DNA of 39,921 nt from Nocardia sp. (GTDB lineage Bacteria > Actinomycetota > Actinomycetes > Mycobacteriales > Mycobacteriaceae): positions 1 through 39,921 of the forward strand of contig NZ_JAODNK010000129.1 in assembly GCF_025465275.1 (NCBI RefSeq), read 5' to 3'. This document shows positions 30,432-38,817 of the stretch, piece by piece; the stretch's first letter is position 1, and every line of letters starts with the position of its first letter. The notes beneath the pieces were generated by a model, which saw nothing but the letters and a program-made list of their open reading frames with translations, was not told the DNA's origin and ran no database searches. Both the position numbers and the translations under genes were made by a program.

Positions 30432-32012
30432 ATGTCCGCATCCGTCGACTTCTCACCGATCGAGAGTCTTGTCGCCGATCTGGGTGAGATCGAGCATTCG
30501 GTGGACGAGCGCATACTGCGCGCCAAGAGCCGTGACCGCTTCGCACAGAGCCCGTTGCTGCGCGAGGTCCTGCGCGGGCTGCTCGCCGACATCTACATCG
30601 CTCCCATATCCAAGGACGAACTGCGCACCGTCGTGGCTTCCTGTGCGCGCCATCGCATTCCGATCACCATCCGGGGCGGCGGCACCGGCCAGTTCGGCCA
30701 GGGCGTTCCGCTGACCGGCGGCGCGGTCATCGATGTCACCGGCATCGTGGGCGTCGTCGGCCAGAAGTTCGGCACGGTCCGGGCCCTGTGCGGCACGATC
30801 ATCACCGATATCGACGCCGAGATCCGCCCCACCGGGTGGGAATTGCGCATGCATCCCTCCACCACCCGCAAGGCCACCATCGGCGGCTATGTCGCGGGCG
30901 GCCACGCCGGAATCGGCAGCTGCCAGTGGGGGATTCTGCGCGATCGCGGCAATATCACCGGCATCGAGGTCATGACGGTGGAGGAGGAGCCGCAGCTGAT
31001 CGAGCTGATCGGCGACGACGTCAATATCGCGCATCACGCGTACGGCGCCACCGGCATCATCACCGAGGTGGAATTGCCGACCGCGCCGGCCTGGAAATGG
31101 CAGGAGCTGATCATTTCCTTCCCCGAATTCGCCCAGGCCGTCCGCTTCTCCATCGACGTCTGCAAGAGCGAGGGCGTGCTGAAGAAAGTGGTTTCGCCGC
31201 AACAACATCCGCTGCCCACGCTCTACCCCGACCTGGCGAGGTTCGTCCCGGAGGGGCATTCGATGGTGCTCATGATGGCCGCCGAGCAGAGCATGCCCAA
31301 TGTGGCGGATCTGGTGGCCGACAATGGCGGCGAGCTCCGCAACCGATCCGATGAGGAGGCAGGCCCGTACCGGCTCCCGCTCTACGAATACACGTGGGGC
31401 CATTCGATGATGCACTTCCAGCGCAAGAACCGCAGCCTCATCGGCCTGCTGGCGCTGTACCCGCAGGACGGTCTCTACGAGTCGATCATGAAGGTCTGTG
31501 AGGAGTTCGCCGATCTGGGCCCGACCCATGTGGAGATGAAGCGGTTCGACGGCGGACTGTCCGCGCAGGGATCTCCGGTGTGGGACTTCCAGAGCCAGGA
31601 GCATCTGGCAGAGGTCACCCGCCGCCTGCAAGAGGCCGGGCTGGTGATCGCGAATACGCACACGCCGACACTGCTCGCCAGCGGAATGAAGCCGTGGGCG
31701 CAGGCCGAGGCCGAATTCAAACGCCGCGTCGACCCGTATCGACTTCTCGCACAGGGCAAATCCGATGATGAGGTGGAAGACGAGGTCACGCTCTCCACCC
31801 AGCTTCCCAACAGCGGCTGGTCCTACAGCCTCACCGATTCCGCCGCGCCCGCCCAGACGGCGGCGTCCGCTGAGACTGCTGCGAGCGCCGAGACTGAACA
31901 GACTGCCCCAACCGCACAGACTGCCCCAACCGCACAGACTGCTGCAGCTGCAGAGGTTGCCGCGACCGCCGAGATTGCCGCGCTCGCACAGACTGTGGAG
32001 CAGGTCCGATGA
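30432..32012 (+). CDS. FAD-linked oxidase with low-complexity C-terminal tail
   Basis: A 526-residue flavoprotein of the PCMH/FAD-binding-4 type. The FAD domain includes PITIRGGGTGQFGQG (about 77-91) and TIGGYVAGGHAGIGSCQWG. The end of the catalytic part, NTHTPTLLASGMKPW...RVDPYRLLAQGKS, resembles the FDPxxLLNPGK end of this superfamily. The substrate is unknown; by context it oxidises the compound handled by the preceding deaminase. The last ~53 residues are a disordered Ala/Thr/Gln/Glu tail (AQTAASAETAASAETEQTAP...) encoded partly by perfect 18-bp repeats. ATG 30432 follows AAGAAGGAGAA. The stop overlaps the next start (ATGA). Confidence 0.87.
   Translation: MSASVDFSPIESLVADLGEIEHSVDERILRAKSRDRFAQSPLLREVLRGLLADIYIAPISKDELRTVVASCARHRIPITIRGGGTGQFGQGVPLTGGAVIDVTGIVGVVGQKFGTVRALCGTIITDIDAEIRPTGWELRMHPSTTRKATIGGYVAGGHAGIGSCQWGILRDRGNITGIEVMTVEEEPQLIELIGDDVNIAHHAYGATGIITEVELPTAPAWKWQELIISFPEFAQAVRFSIDVCKSEGVLKKVVSPQQHPLPTLYPDLARFVPEGHSMVLMMAAEQSMPNVADLVADNGGELRNRSDEEAGPYRLPLYEYTWGHSMMHFQRKNRSLIGLLALYPQDGLYESIMKVCEEFADLGPTHVEMKRFDGGLSAQGSPVWDFQSQEHLAEVTRRLQEAGLVIANTHTPTLLASGMKPWAQAEAEFKRRVDPYRLLAQGKSDDEVEDEVTLSTQLPNSGWSYSLTDSAAPAQTAASAETAASAETEQTAPTAQTAPTAQTAAAAEVAATAEIAALAQTVEQVR
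31902..31937 (+). repeat. Perfect 18-bp tandem repeat in the oxidase tail
   Basis: ACTGCCCCAACCGCACAG occurs twice head to tail (31902-31919 and 31920-31937), with degenerate copies on both sides. It encodes TAPTAQ units. Because 18 is divisible by three, gain or loss of copies would change tail length without a frameshift. Confidence 0.85.
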
Positions 32013-33178
32013 CCGCGTGGTGGAGCCGGGCAGGCGCCGCCGCCCTGGCCCTGGCTGCGGTCGGCTCACTGGCCGCGTGTTCCTCTTCTTCCGACAGCAC
32101 CGCGGCTTCCGGATTCAGTGGGCCCATCGGCTCGGTGAACCTGAAGGACGTCTGCCCGGCCAAGATCGTCGTGCAGAGCGGCTGGAATCCGGAGTCGGAG
32201 TTCGGCTTTCTCTACAATCTGGTCAGCGCGCACCCGAAGATCGACGCCGGGAGCAAATCGGTCAGCGGTCCGCTCTTCTCGCACGGTGAGTACACCGGCG
32301 TGGATATCGAAATCCGCGCGGGCGGACCGGCAATCGGCTTCCAGCCGGTCATGTCCCGCATGTATCAGGACCACGACATCATGCTCGGCTCGGTCGACAC
32401 CGAACAGGCGGTGTCCACCTCGTCCTCCGCGCCGGTCACCAGCGTCTTCGCGCCCATGGTCAAGAGCCCGCAGATGATCATGTGGGATCCTGCCACCTAC
32501 CCGCAGGTCAAAACCATCGCCGATCTCAAGGCCGCCAAGGCGAAGGTGCTGTACTTCCAGGGCGAGGCGTACATGGACTATCTGACCGGCTCCGGCATTC
32601 TCGACAAGGGCCAGGTCGATTCCAGCTACGACGGCACACCCTCGTATTTTGTTGCGGCAGGCGGGAAAGCGGCACAGCAGGGCTTCTCCAGCACCGAGCC
32701 GTACGTGTACGAGCACCAGGTGCAGGCGTGGAACAAGCCGGTGGCCTACCAACTCGTGGCCGACGCGGGCTTCCCCACCTACAAGTCGACCGTTGCTGTG
32801 CGCACCGGTGATCTGGCGAGCGAATCGGCCTGCCTGAAGAAGCTCGTCCCGGTCCTGCAGCGCAGCCAGGTCGACTTCCTCGGCTCGCCGGACGCCGCGA
32901 ACAAGGTCATCGTCGACGCGGTCTCGGCCTACAACACGGGCTGGGCCTACGACGAGGACAATGCCGAGTTCGCGGTGAAGTCCATGTTGGCCGACGGCAT
33001 CGTGGGCAATGGAACAGGCTCTGCGATAGGCGATTTCGACCAAGCCCGCGTCGCCGAGATCCTCGACATCACCAAGCCGATCTTCGCCTCGGGCGGCGTC
33101 TCCATGGCGGGCACGCTCACCCCCGCCCTGCTCGCCACCAATGAATTCATCGATCCCACAATCGGATTGACCAAGTGA
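32009..33178 (+). CDS. ABC transporter substrate-binding lipoprotein (NMT1/SsuA-like)
   Basis: A 389-residue lipoprotein (lipobox SLAACS, Cys24) with a two-lobed binding fold of the NMT1/ThiY/SsuA type, which serves importers for thiamine precursors, sulfonates, nitrate and similar small molecules. Typical phrases are IVVQSGWNPESEFGFLYNLV near the start, MLGSVDTEQAV, and the inter-lobe segment TIADLKAAKAKVLYFQGEAYMDYLTGSG. The ligand cannot be told. Its start overlaps the stop of the FAD oxidase by 4 nt, so capture and oxidation are translationally coupled. Confidence 0.9.
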   Translation: MTAWWSRAGAAALALAAVGSLAACSSSSDSTAASGFSGPIGSVNLKDVCPAKIVVQSGWNPESEFGFLYNLVSAHPKIDAGSKSVSGPLFSHGEYTGVDIEIRAGGPAIGFQPVMSRMYQDHDIMLGSVDTEQAVSTSSSAPVTSVFAPMVKSPQMIMWDPATYPQVKTIADLKAAKAKVLYFQGEAYMDYLTGSGILDKGQVDSSYDGTPSYFVAAGGKAAQQGFSSTEPYVYEHQVQAWNKPVAYQLVADAGFPTYKSTVAVRTGDLASESACLKKLVPVLQRSQVDFLGSPDAANKVIVDAVSAYNTGWAYDEDNAEFAVKSMLADGIVGNGTGSAIGDFDQARVAEILDITKPIFASGGVSMAGTLTPALLATNEFIDPTIGLTK

Positions 33179-33188
33179 GGTCCAGGCC

Positions 33189-33956
33189 ATGACCACTATG
33201 CAGCGTGTCCGGGCCGATCTCGGACCGGAACTCGTCGGGTTCGATCAGGCGGCGGTGGTGTTCGGAAACGGCACCCCCGCACTCGAACAGGTCGATTTGA
33301 CCGTCCGCGCAGGCGAATTCGTCAGTATCGTCGGCCCGTCCGGCTGCGGAAAATCCACGCTGCTGCGGGTAGCGGCCGGACTGCAATCCCTCACCGCCGG
33401 TCACGCGCGGATCGAGGCCCGCCGCATCGGATTCGTCTTCCAGGACGCCACCCTGCTGCCCTGGCGGACGGTCCGCCAGAATGTCGCACTGCCCGGCGAA
33501 CTCGACAAGCTCGACCGCGCCGACCGTAATAGCCGAGCGGACCGCGCCATCGACAGCGTGAGCCTCACCGGATTCGCGGATCACCTGCCGCACATGCTTT
33601 CCGGCGGCATGCGCATGCGAGTCTCTGTGGCCCGCGCCCTCACCTCGGACCCCGAACTGTTCCTCTTCGACGAACCGTTCGGCGCATTGGACGAGATCAC
33701 CCGCGAACACCTCAATGACGAGACCGCAAAGCTGTTCGCGGACAGGCGATTCGCCGGGCTGTTCGTCACCCACTCGGTCGCCGAAGCGGTCTACCTCTCC
33801 ACCCGCGTCGTAGTCATGTCCGGCCGACCGGGCCGGGTCCTCGCGGATATCCCCATCCCATTCGATCACCCCCGCGAGCGTGCGCTGCGATTCACCCCCG
33901 AATTCAATGAAATAGCCGCGCACATCAGCGATCTGCTCCGAGGAGGACACAGATGA
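33189..33956 (+). CDS. ABC transporter ATP-binding protein (SsuB/TauB-like)
   Basis: A 255-residue ATPase of the nitrate/sulfonate/taurine importer family. Walker A is GPSGCGKST, the Q-loop lies in GFVFQDATLLPWRTV, the signature is LSGGMRMRVSVARAL (a Met variant of LSGGQ), Walker B is LFLFDEPFGALDE, and the switch His is in FVTHSVAEAVYL. It powers import with the neighbouring permease and binding protein. GAGG precedes the ATG at 33189 by about 8 bases, and the 3' end overlaps the permease start by 4 nt (ATGA). Confidence 0.94.
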   Translation: MTTMQRVRADLGPELVGFDQAAVVFGNGTPALEQVDLTVRAGEFVSIVGPSGCGKSTLLRVAAGLQSLTAGHARIEARRIGFVFQDATLLPWRTVRQNVALPGELDKLDRADRNSRADRAIDSVSLTGFADHLPHMLSGGMRMRVSVARALTSDPELFLFDEPFGALDEITREHLNDETAKLFADRRFAGLFVTHSVAEAVYLSTRVVVMSGRPGRVLADIPIPFDHPRERALRFTPEFNEIAAHISDLLRGGHR

Positions 33957-34732
33957 AGCGCCCCTCCCGAGTGCTCGCACCGGTGGCCGTCCTGTCGGCG
34001 CTGCTCGGCTGCTGGTACCTCATCACCTACGCGGTCCTGGCCCCGTCCCGCCGCTTTCTCATGCCGCCCCCGCAGCAGGTGCTCACCCAGGGCATCTTCG
34101 GAACTCACTCCGATCAGATGTGGGATGCCCTGGGCCGCACCACCGTTGTCGCCCTCACCGGCCTGGCCATCGCCGCGGTCCTCGGCATCGCCTGGGCGAC
34201 GCTCATGTCCCAGTTCCGCTGGGCCGAAACCGCACTTTTCCCCTACGCGGTTGTCCTGCAGTGCATCCCGATTCTGGCCCTGGTCCCGCTGATCGGCTTC
34301 TGGTTCGGCTTCGGCTTCAATGCCCGAGTCCTGGTCTGCGTCCTCATCGCCCTGTTCCCGATCGTCTCCAACACCGTCTTCGGCCTGAAGTCCGTGGACG
34401 CCGCCCACCGAGACCTGTTCGCCCTGCACCACACCCGAACCCTCACCCGCCTGCGCAAACTCGACTTCCCCGCCGCCATGCCCGCGATCTTCGCGGGCCT
34501 GCGCATCTCCGCCGGTCTCTCGGTCGTAGGCGCCATCGTCGGCGACGTCTTCTTCAAACAAGGCCAACCCGGCATCGGCGTCCTCATCGACACCTACCGC
34601 GCCCGCCTGCAATCCCCCCAACTTTTCGCCGCCATCATCATCGCCTCACTTCTGGGCGTAGCAGTCTTCGTCCTCTTCGGCTGGCTCTCGAAACTGGTGG
34701 TGGGCAAGTGGTATCAGCCTGCCCGCCGGTGA
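33953..34732 (+). CDS. ABC transporter permease (SsuC/TauC-like)
   Basis: A 259-residue BPD-type permease with about six membrane helices (VLSALLGCWYLITYAVLA, VVALTGLAIAAVLGIAWATLM, ALFPYAVVLQCIPILALVPLIGFWFGFG, VLVCVLIALFPIVSNTVFGL, SAGLSVVGAIVGDVFF, LFAAIIIASLLGVAVFVLFG). The EAA-type coupling loop to the ATPase is ALHHTRTLTRLRKLDFPAAMPAIFAGLRIS. It is the last gene of the run that starts at 29111. A single permease gene implies a homodimer. A short hairpin follows the stop. Confidence 0.94.
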   Translation: MKRPSRVLAPVAVLSALLGCWYLITYAVLAPSRRFLMPPPQQVLTQGIFGTHSDQMWDALGRTTVVALTGLAIAAVLGIAWATLMSQFRWAETALFPYAVVLQCIPILALVPLIGFWFGFGFNARVLVCVLIALFPIVSNTVFGLKSVDAAHRDLFALHHTRTLTRLRKLDFPAAMPAIFAGLRISAGLSVVGAIVGDVFFKQGQPGIGVLIDTYRARLQSPQLFAAIIIASLLGVAVFVLFGWLSKLVVGKWYQPARR

Positions 34733-34735
34733 ACC

Positions 34736-34753
34736 CCAGTGAAAGGTCACTGG
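34736..34753. terminator. Short hairpin between convergent permease and esterase genes
   Basis: CCAGTGA (34736-34742) pairs with TCACTGG (34747-34753) around loop AAGG, in the 33-bp gap between convergent stops. It is weak for a terminator, but no other candidate is present. Confidence 0.45.
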
Positions 34754-34765
34754 AGCCAACCGATC

Positions 34766-35920
34766 TCACAGCGCCGCGTACACGGCCTCGATGAGCCGGT
34801 ACGCGCGGCGGTCGCCGGCAAGCCAGTCGCGGCGCAGATTGGGAATGAAGGCGAACGCGACCTGATTCTCCAAATCGCCGAGACCGACCGATCCGCCCGC
34901 ACCCGGATGGCCGAATACGGTGGCGCGCGCCGACTCCGGGACGATGAAGTTCTGCGACGGCAGCATGTACCCGAGGCCGTAGGCGCTCTCCAACGCGAGC
35001 ACGGCGTCGGTACCGCGGGCGCGTTCGCGAGTTGCGTCCCGCAGCAGGCTCGGAGGCAGCAATCGGCCCTGCACCAGTGCGCGATAGAACCCGGCCAGCG
35101 CACGGGCCGTCGTGACCAGGCCGGTGGCGGGCCAGCCACCTGCCAGTACCGCGGGATTGTTGTAGGAGCCGAACGGGTTTGCGACGGCGCGCAAGACCAT
35201 CGATTGCGGATCGCGATAGGCCACCGACATTCGGGCGACAGTGGCGGCGTCGATGCCCTCCGGTTCGTCCTGCCATATCTGCTGTTCTGCGGGCGGGAAC
35301 TCCGAGCGTGCCGCTCGCGCGCAGACGTCCGCATCCGCACCGATATGCAGATTCGGGGAGATCCGCCGGTGCGTGAACTCGCCTACGGTCGAATCGGTAT
35401 GGCGCCGAACCAATTCACCGACGAGCCAGCCGAAAGTCAGTGCGTGATAACCGTGCTGAGTGCCGGGCGCCCACTCCGGGGCCTGCGCGGCCAGCAGCGC
35501 CGCCATTCCCGCCGCATCGGCGGCTGCGGTCGCATCGATCGCCCGATCGAAGGCGGGCACGCCTGCGCGATGAGTCAGCAGATCCGCAGTGGCCGTGGAT
35601 TCCTTTCCGGCGCAGCCGTATTCGGTCCACCACCGGGCCACCGGATCTTCCATCGCGATGCCGTGTTCCGCGGCGACCATGAGCGCGGCCGTCGCGGTGA
35701 CAGCCTTTGTGCACGAGAAGGCAATACAGGGCGTATCTCTTTCCCACGCTCTCCCGGTCCGGGAGTCCGCGATGCCGCCCCACAGGTCGACCACAGGTCG
35801 GCCCCGCACGTACACCGCGACCGCGCAGCCGACATTCTGCCCGTCCGCGAAGCTCGATTCGAAGACTTCGCGGACCGCCTCAAACGCCGGATCGGTATGG
35901 CCCGTGACGTATGCACCCAC
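34766..35920 (-). CDS. Serine esterase of the beta-lactamase/class C fold (EstB/LipE-like)
   Basis: A 384-residue serine hydrolase of the beta-lactamase (PF00144) family, which in actinobacteria contains many lipases/esterases (LipD, LipE, LipL type). The catalytic SxxK is SCTK (about 69-72, FSCTKAVTATAALMVA). The Tyr of the second motif is in YHALTFGWLVGELV. FGHPGAGGSVGLGD supplies the third-motif region. No signal peptide is seen, so it acts in the cytoplasm, probably on an ester intermediate. The GTG at 35920 directly follows a perfect 30-bp palindrome and appears leaderless. A KstR-like operator suggests a role in sterol or lipid breakdown (inference). Confidence 0.88.
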   Translation of the reverse strand: MGAYVTGHTDPAFEAVREVFESSFADGQNVGCAVAVYVRGRPVVDLWGGIADSRTGRAWERDTPCIAFSCTKAVTATAALMVAAEHGIAMEDPVARWWTEYGCAGKESTATADLLTHRAGVPAFDRAIDATAAADAAGMAALLAAQAPEWAPGTQHGYHALTFGWLVGELVRRHTDSTVGEFTHRRISPNLHIGADADVCARAARSEFPPAEQQIWQDEPEGIDAATVARMSVAYRDPQSMVLRAVANPFGSYNNPAVLAGGWPATGLVTTARALAGFYRALVQGRLLPPSLLRDATRERARGTDAVLALESAYGLGYMLPSQNFIVPESARATVFGHPGAGGSVGLGDLENQVAFAFIPNLRRDWLAGDRRAYRLIEAVYAAL

Positions 35921-35950
35921 CCTTGAATTAGAACACGTTCTAATTCAAGG
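35921..35950. promoter_or_regulatory. Perfect 30-bp palindrome, KstR-like operator with embedded -10
   Basis: Arms CCTTGAATTAGAAC and GTTCTAATTCAAGG are perfect complements around a 2-bp centre. The core TAGAACACGTTCTA fits the TnnAACnnGTTnnA pattern known for KstR, the TetR-family repressor of cholesterol catabolism. On the minus strand TCTAAT (35932-35927), 5 of 6 identical to TATAAT, ends 6 nt before the esterase GTG, so the operator covers the promoter. Confidence 0.75.
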
Positions 35951-35995
35951 CAAAAGGGTGTGCCCTACGAACCGCTATTGGTTCGGCGTGTTGCT

Positions 35996-37258
35996 TCAGT
36001 ACGGCTGGTTCGGATCCCGTTCAGGCAGTGGACGTTCCACAATGACCGGGCGACCCATCGGATTGCGGACGCCGCGCTTGGCGGACTGGTAGACCAGTGC
36101 GGTCTCCTGTGCCACCACATCCCAGGCGAAATCGGCGGTGAGGCGTTCGCGGGCGGCCCAGGCGCGATCCTGCGCGGCGGCGGGATCGTCGAGCACGGTG
36201 CGGACCGCATCGACGATGCCGTTCACATCGGCGGGCTCGAAGGACGCGCCGGTGACGCCGTCGGTCACCAGGTCGCCGAGACCACCGGCGGTGGAGGTGA
36301 CCAGGGGAGTACCCGCGGCGGCGGCTTCCAGGGCCACGATGCCGAAGGGCTCGTAGCGGCTGGGCAGCACAATGGCGTCGGCGCTGTGCAGCCAGCCGAG
36401 CAGATCCGTATGGTCCAGTCGACCGACAAAATTCACCGCGCGCGCGACACGGTGGGCGCGGGCGCGCTCACGCAGCCAATCGATCTGGGTGCCGATACCG
36501 GCAATGGTGAGGGTCGCACCCGGATGCGCCTTGCGGATGCGCGGGAGCGCGGCGATCGCGTCCTGCACACCCTTCTCGTATTCGAGCCGGCCGACATACA
36601 GCAGCCGCGGCGGACCCGAGCGGGGCGCGCGTTCGCGGAAGGTCCAGGAGCTCACGTCGATGCCATTGCGAATCACCGTGACCGGCGTCCGCTCCGGCGT
36701 GTAGAGCCGCTCGACCTCATCCTTCATGGATGCCGAACAGGTGATGAGCGCATCGGAATCGTGCGCCAGCCACCACTCGACCGAATGCACCTGCTTGTTC
36801 ACCCGGCCGGAGACCCAGCCGCTGTGCCGTCCGGCCTCGGTGGCGTGAATGGTCGAAACCAGCGGCACGTCGTAGTGCTCGGCCAGGGTGATGCCCGGAT
36901 GTGCGACCAGCCAGTCGTGCGCATGCACCACATCCGGCGTCCAGCCTTCGCCGATGCCCGGCTTGTTGAGCGCGATACCGGCCCGCACCATGGCATGGCC
37001 CATGGCCAGCGTCCAGGCCAGCATGTCCTCGCCGAAATCGAAGCAGGGCGGGTCCTCGGCGACCGCGACCACCAGCACCCCGTCCTCGATGAACGAGTGC
37101 GTCGGGTGCGTGGTGGCATCGCTGCCCATGGGGCGCCGGGCCAGCACGACCACTTCGTGTCCGGCGGCGGCCAGCTCCGTGGCCAGGTGATGGACGTGGC
37201 GGCCCAGCCCACCGACTACGACGGGTGGGTACTCCCACGACACCATCAAGATCTTCAT
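35996..37258 (-). CDS. GT4 alpha-glucosyltransferase for methylglucose lipopolysaccharide/glucan (Rv3032-like)
   Basis: A 420-residue retaining GT-B glycosyltransferase of family GT4. The N-terminal domain begins MKILMVSWEYPPVVVGGLGRHV, with the Gly loop typical of glycogen synthase-like enzymes, and has VVHAHDWLV. The C-terminal donor domain has PPRLLYVGRLEYEKGV and the EX7E motif in PSRYEPFGIVALEAAAAGTP. Mycobacterial Rv3032 elongates alpha-1,4-glucan for 6-O-methylglucose lipopolysaccharides and contributes to glycogen. The ATG at 37258 overlaps the stop of the GH57 gene by 4 nt (ATGA) and has AAGGA five bases upstream. It is last in a three-gene operon. Confidence 0.93.
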   Translation of the reverse strand: MKILMVSWEYPPVVVGGLGRHVHHLATELAAAGHEVVVLARRPMGSDATTHPTHSFIEDGVLVVAVAEDPPCFDFGEDMLAWTLAMGHAMVRAGIALNKPGIGEGWTPDVVHAHDWLVAHPGITLAEHYDVPLVSTIHATEAGRHSGWVSGRVNKQVHSVEWWLAHDSDALITCSASMKDEVERLYTPERTPVTVIRNGIDVSSWTFRERAPRSGPPRLLYVGRLEYEKGVQDAIAALPRIRKAHPGATLTIAGIGTQIDWLRERARAHRVARAVNFVGRLDHTDLLGWLHSADAIVLPSRYEPFGIVALEAAAAGTPLVTSTAGGLGDLVTDGVTGASFEPADVNGIVDAVRTVLDDPAAAQDRAWAARERLTADFAWDVVAQETALVYQSAKRGVRNPMGRPVIVERPLPERDPNQPY

Positions 37259-38817
37259 TGGGGTCCTTCTGAGGCGGGGCCGAGCCGGCGCGCATCGAGC
37301 GCTGGGAAGAATCCGTCGGCCGCGTACCATCCTGCCGCCAACTGCTCTGCTTTGGCGAGTTGTCCACCGGCGACCGCGGCCGCGATCTCGCGCACCGCGT
37401 GGGCGTGTTCATGGGCTCGGTCACGTGCGTAGCCGGCGGCCGAATCCTTCGACACCATGAACGCCCAGTCGCTGGAGACGGTCAGGATCGCTTCGCGCAG
37501 CAGCTGATCGGCGACCCGGTTGCGCAGGCCGCCGACCGCGTATTCGCCACTGCCGGAACCGGTTTCGACGTGCAGCTTGTCCAGGGTGTCCAGCGCCAGC
37601 CGGACGATTTCGGCATTGAGCTCGACCAGATCGGAAACCTGATCGCCGGCCCACACCCGCCAATCCTTGCCCGAACCCCAGGACGAGTCGCTGAGCTGCA
37701 CGGATTCTCCGACATATCCATTGGCGCGGGCATCGGCGAGCGTGCCGACGGTGATGCCCGCTTCGGGCAGCGCGCGCAGCACCTGCTCCAGCCACTGCGG
37801 TCCCTCGTGCCACCAGTGCCCGAAGAGTTCGGTGTCGAATGCGGCTACGACCAGGGCCCCCCGGCCGATTCGCGCGGACTCGGAGATGAGCCGTTCGCGC
37901 ACGGTCGCCACGAAGTCGGCGACATCCTGCCGCACAGCCGTGGCGGCGAGCTCCGGATCGTAAGGAGCCTTGTCCGCACCCTCGACGGTCTTGCCGGTCA
38001 CCCGCGACGGTTTGAGACCGGTGGCGTGATCGTAGTGATGGAAATCACGGTAGGCGGCATGCCCCGGATACCCGGATTTCGGCGACCACACCCGATAACT
38101 GACCTGCAGGTCGCGTCCGAAAGCCACCACATCGGAATCCCACACCGGCCGTCCGAGGGTGGTGTCGCCGCGCAGTGCCGGACCGTCCACCATGAAATGA
38201 GTCACACCGGCGACGGCATAACCCTGTTCCATTCCGGGCGTGAAACCGCATTCGGGCGCCCAGATTCCGGTGGGTGTCGTGCCCCAGCGCTGCTGCGCGT
38301 CGGCCAGCCCCTCGCGGAGCTGGTAACTGCGCAGCCGTTCGTCCAGCAGCGGCTGGAACGGATGCGCCAGCGGCCCGCCCAGCAATTCGATGGCCTCGGC
38401 ATCGATGAGCTCGCGCCACACCGGAGACCCGCCGTGCCGCCAGCGGGTTTCGAAATCATTGATGGCCTCGGTGGCCAGCCGATGTTCGTGGCTGCCCAGC
38501 GCCACATTCCCCGACATGGACGCCTCGTCGGCCCGCAGCCGCCAATTGCCCAGCCAGTGGTGCATGGCCGAGAGGCTGTGCGGATCATCGAGCTGCGCCG
38601 CGAGCACCGGCGTGATGCCCAGGCTCAGCAGGTGCGAACGTCCTTCGGCGGCAAGGGTTCTCAGTACCTTGGCGACGGGAAGGTAAGACGCCGCCCAGGA
38701 TTGGTACAGCCACTCCTCGCCGACCGGCCAGCGCCCGTGATGCGCCAGCCACGGCAGATGCGAGTGCAGGACCAGCGTGAACTGGCCCGGCACCGCCTGA
38801 GATTGCTTGCGACTCAC
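37255..38817 (-). CDS. GH57 alpha-glucan branching-type enzyme (Rv3031-like)
   Basis: A 520-residue glycoside hydrolase family 57 protein with the DUF1957-type C-terminal region. Conserved regions are LVLHSHLPW (14-22), the nucleophile Glu189 in GIWAPECGFTPG, and the acid/base Asp328 in VVAAFDTELFGHWWHEG. GH57 proteins of this subgroup are 1,4-alpha-glucan branching enzymes. Rv3031 is placed in methylglucose lipopolysaccharide synthesis, where branching of the glucan is needed. The GTG at 38817 overlaps the methyltransferase stop by 4 nt (GTGA), and the stop overlaps the GT4 start, so translation is coupled through all three genes. Confidence 0.93.
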   Translation of the reverse strand: MSRKQSQAVPGQFTLVLHSHLPWLAHHGRWPVGEEWLYQSWAASYLPVAKVLRTLAAEGRSHLLSLGITPVLAAQLDDPHSLSAMHHWLGNWRLRADEASMSGNVALGSHEHRLATEAINDFETRWRHGGSPVWRELIDAEAIELLGGPLAHPFQPLLDERLRSYQLREGLADAQQRWGTTPTGIWAPECGFTPGMEQGYAVAGVTHFMVDGPALRGDTTLGRPVWDSDVVAFGRDLQVSYRVWSPKSGYPGHAAYRDFHHYDHATGLKPSRVTGKTVEGADKAPYDPELAATAVRQDVADFVATVRERLISESARIGRGALVVAAFDTELFGHWWHEGPQWLEQVLRALPEAGITVGTLADARANGYVGESVQLSDSSWGSGKDWRVWAGDQVSDLVELNAEIVRLALDTLDKLHVETGSGSGEYAVGGLRNRVADQLLREAILTVSSDWAFMVSKDSAAGYARDRAHEHAHAVREIAAAVAGGQLAKAEQLAAGWYAADGFFPALDARRLGPASEGPQ

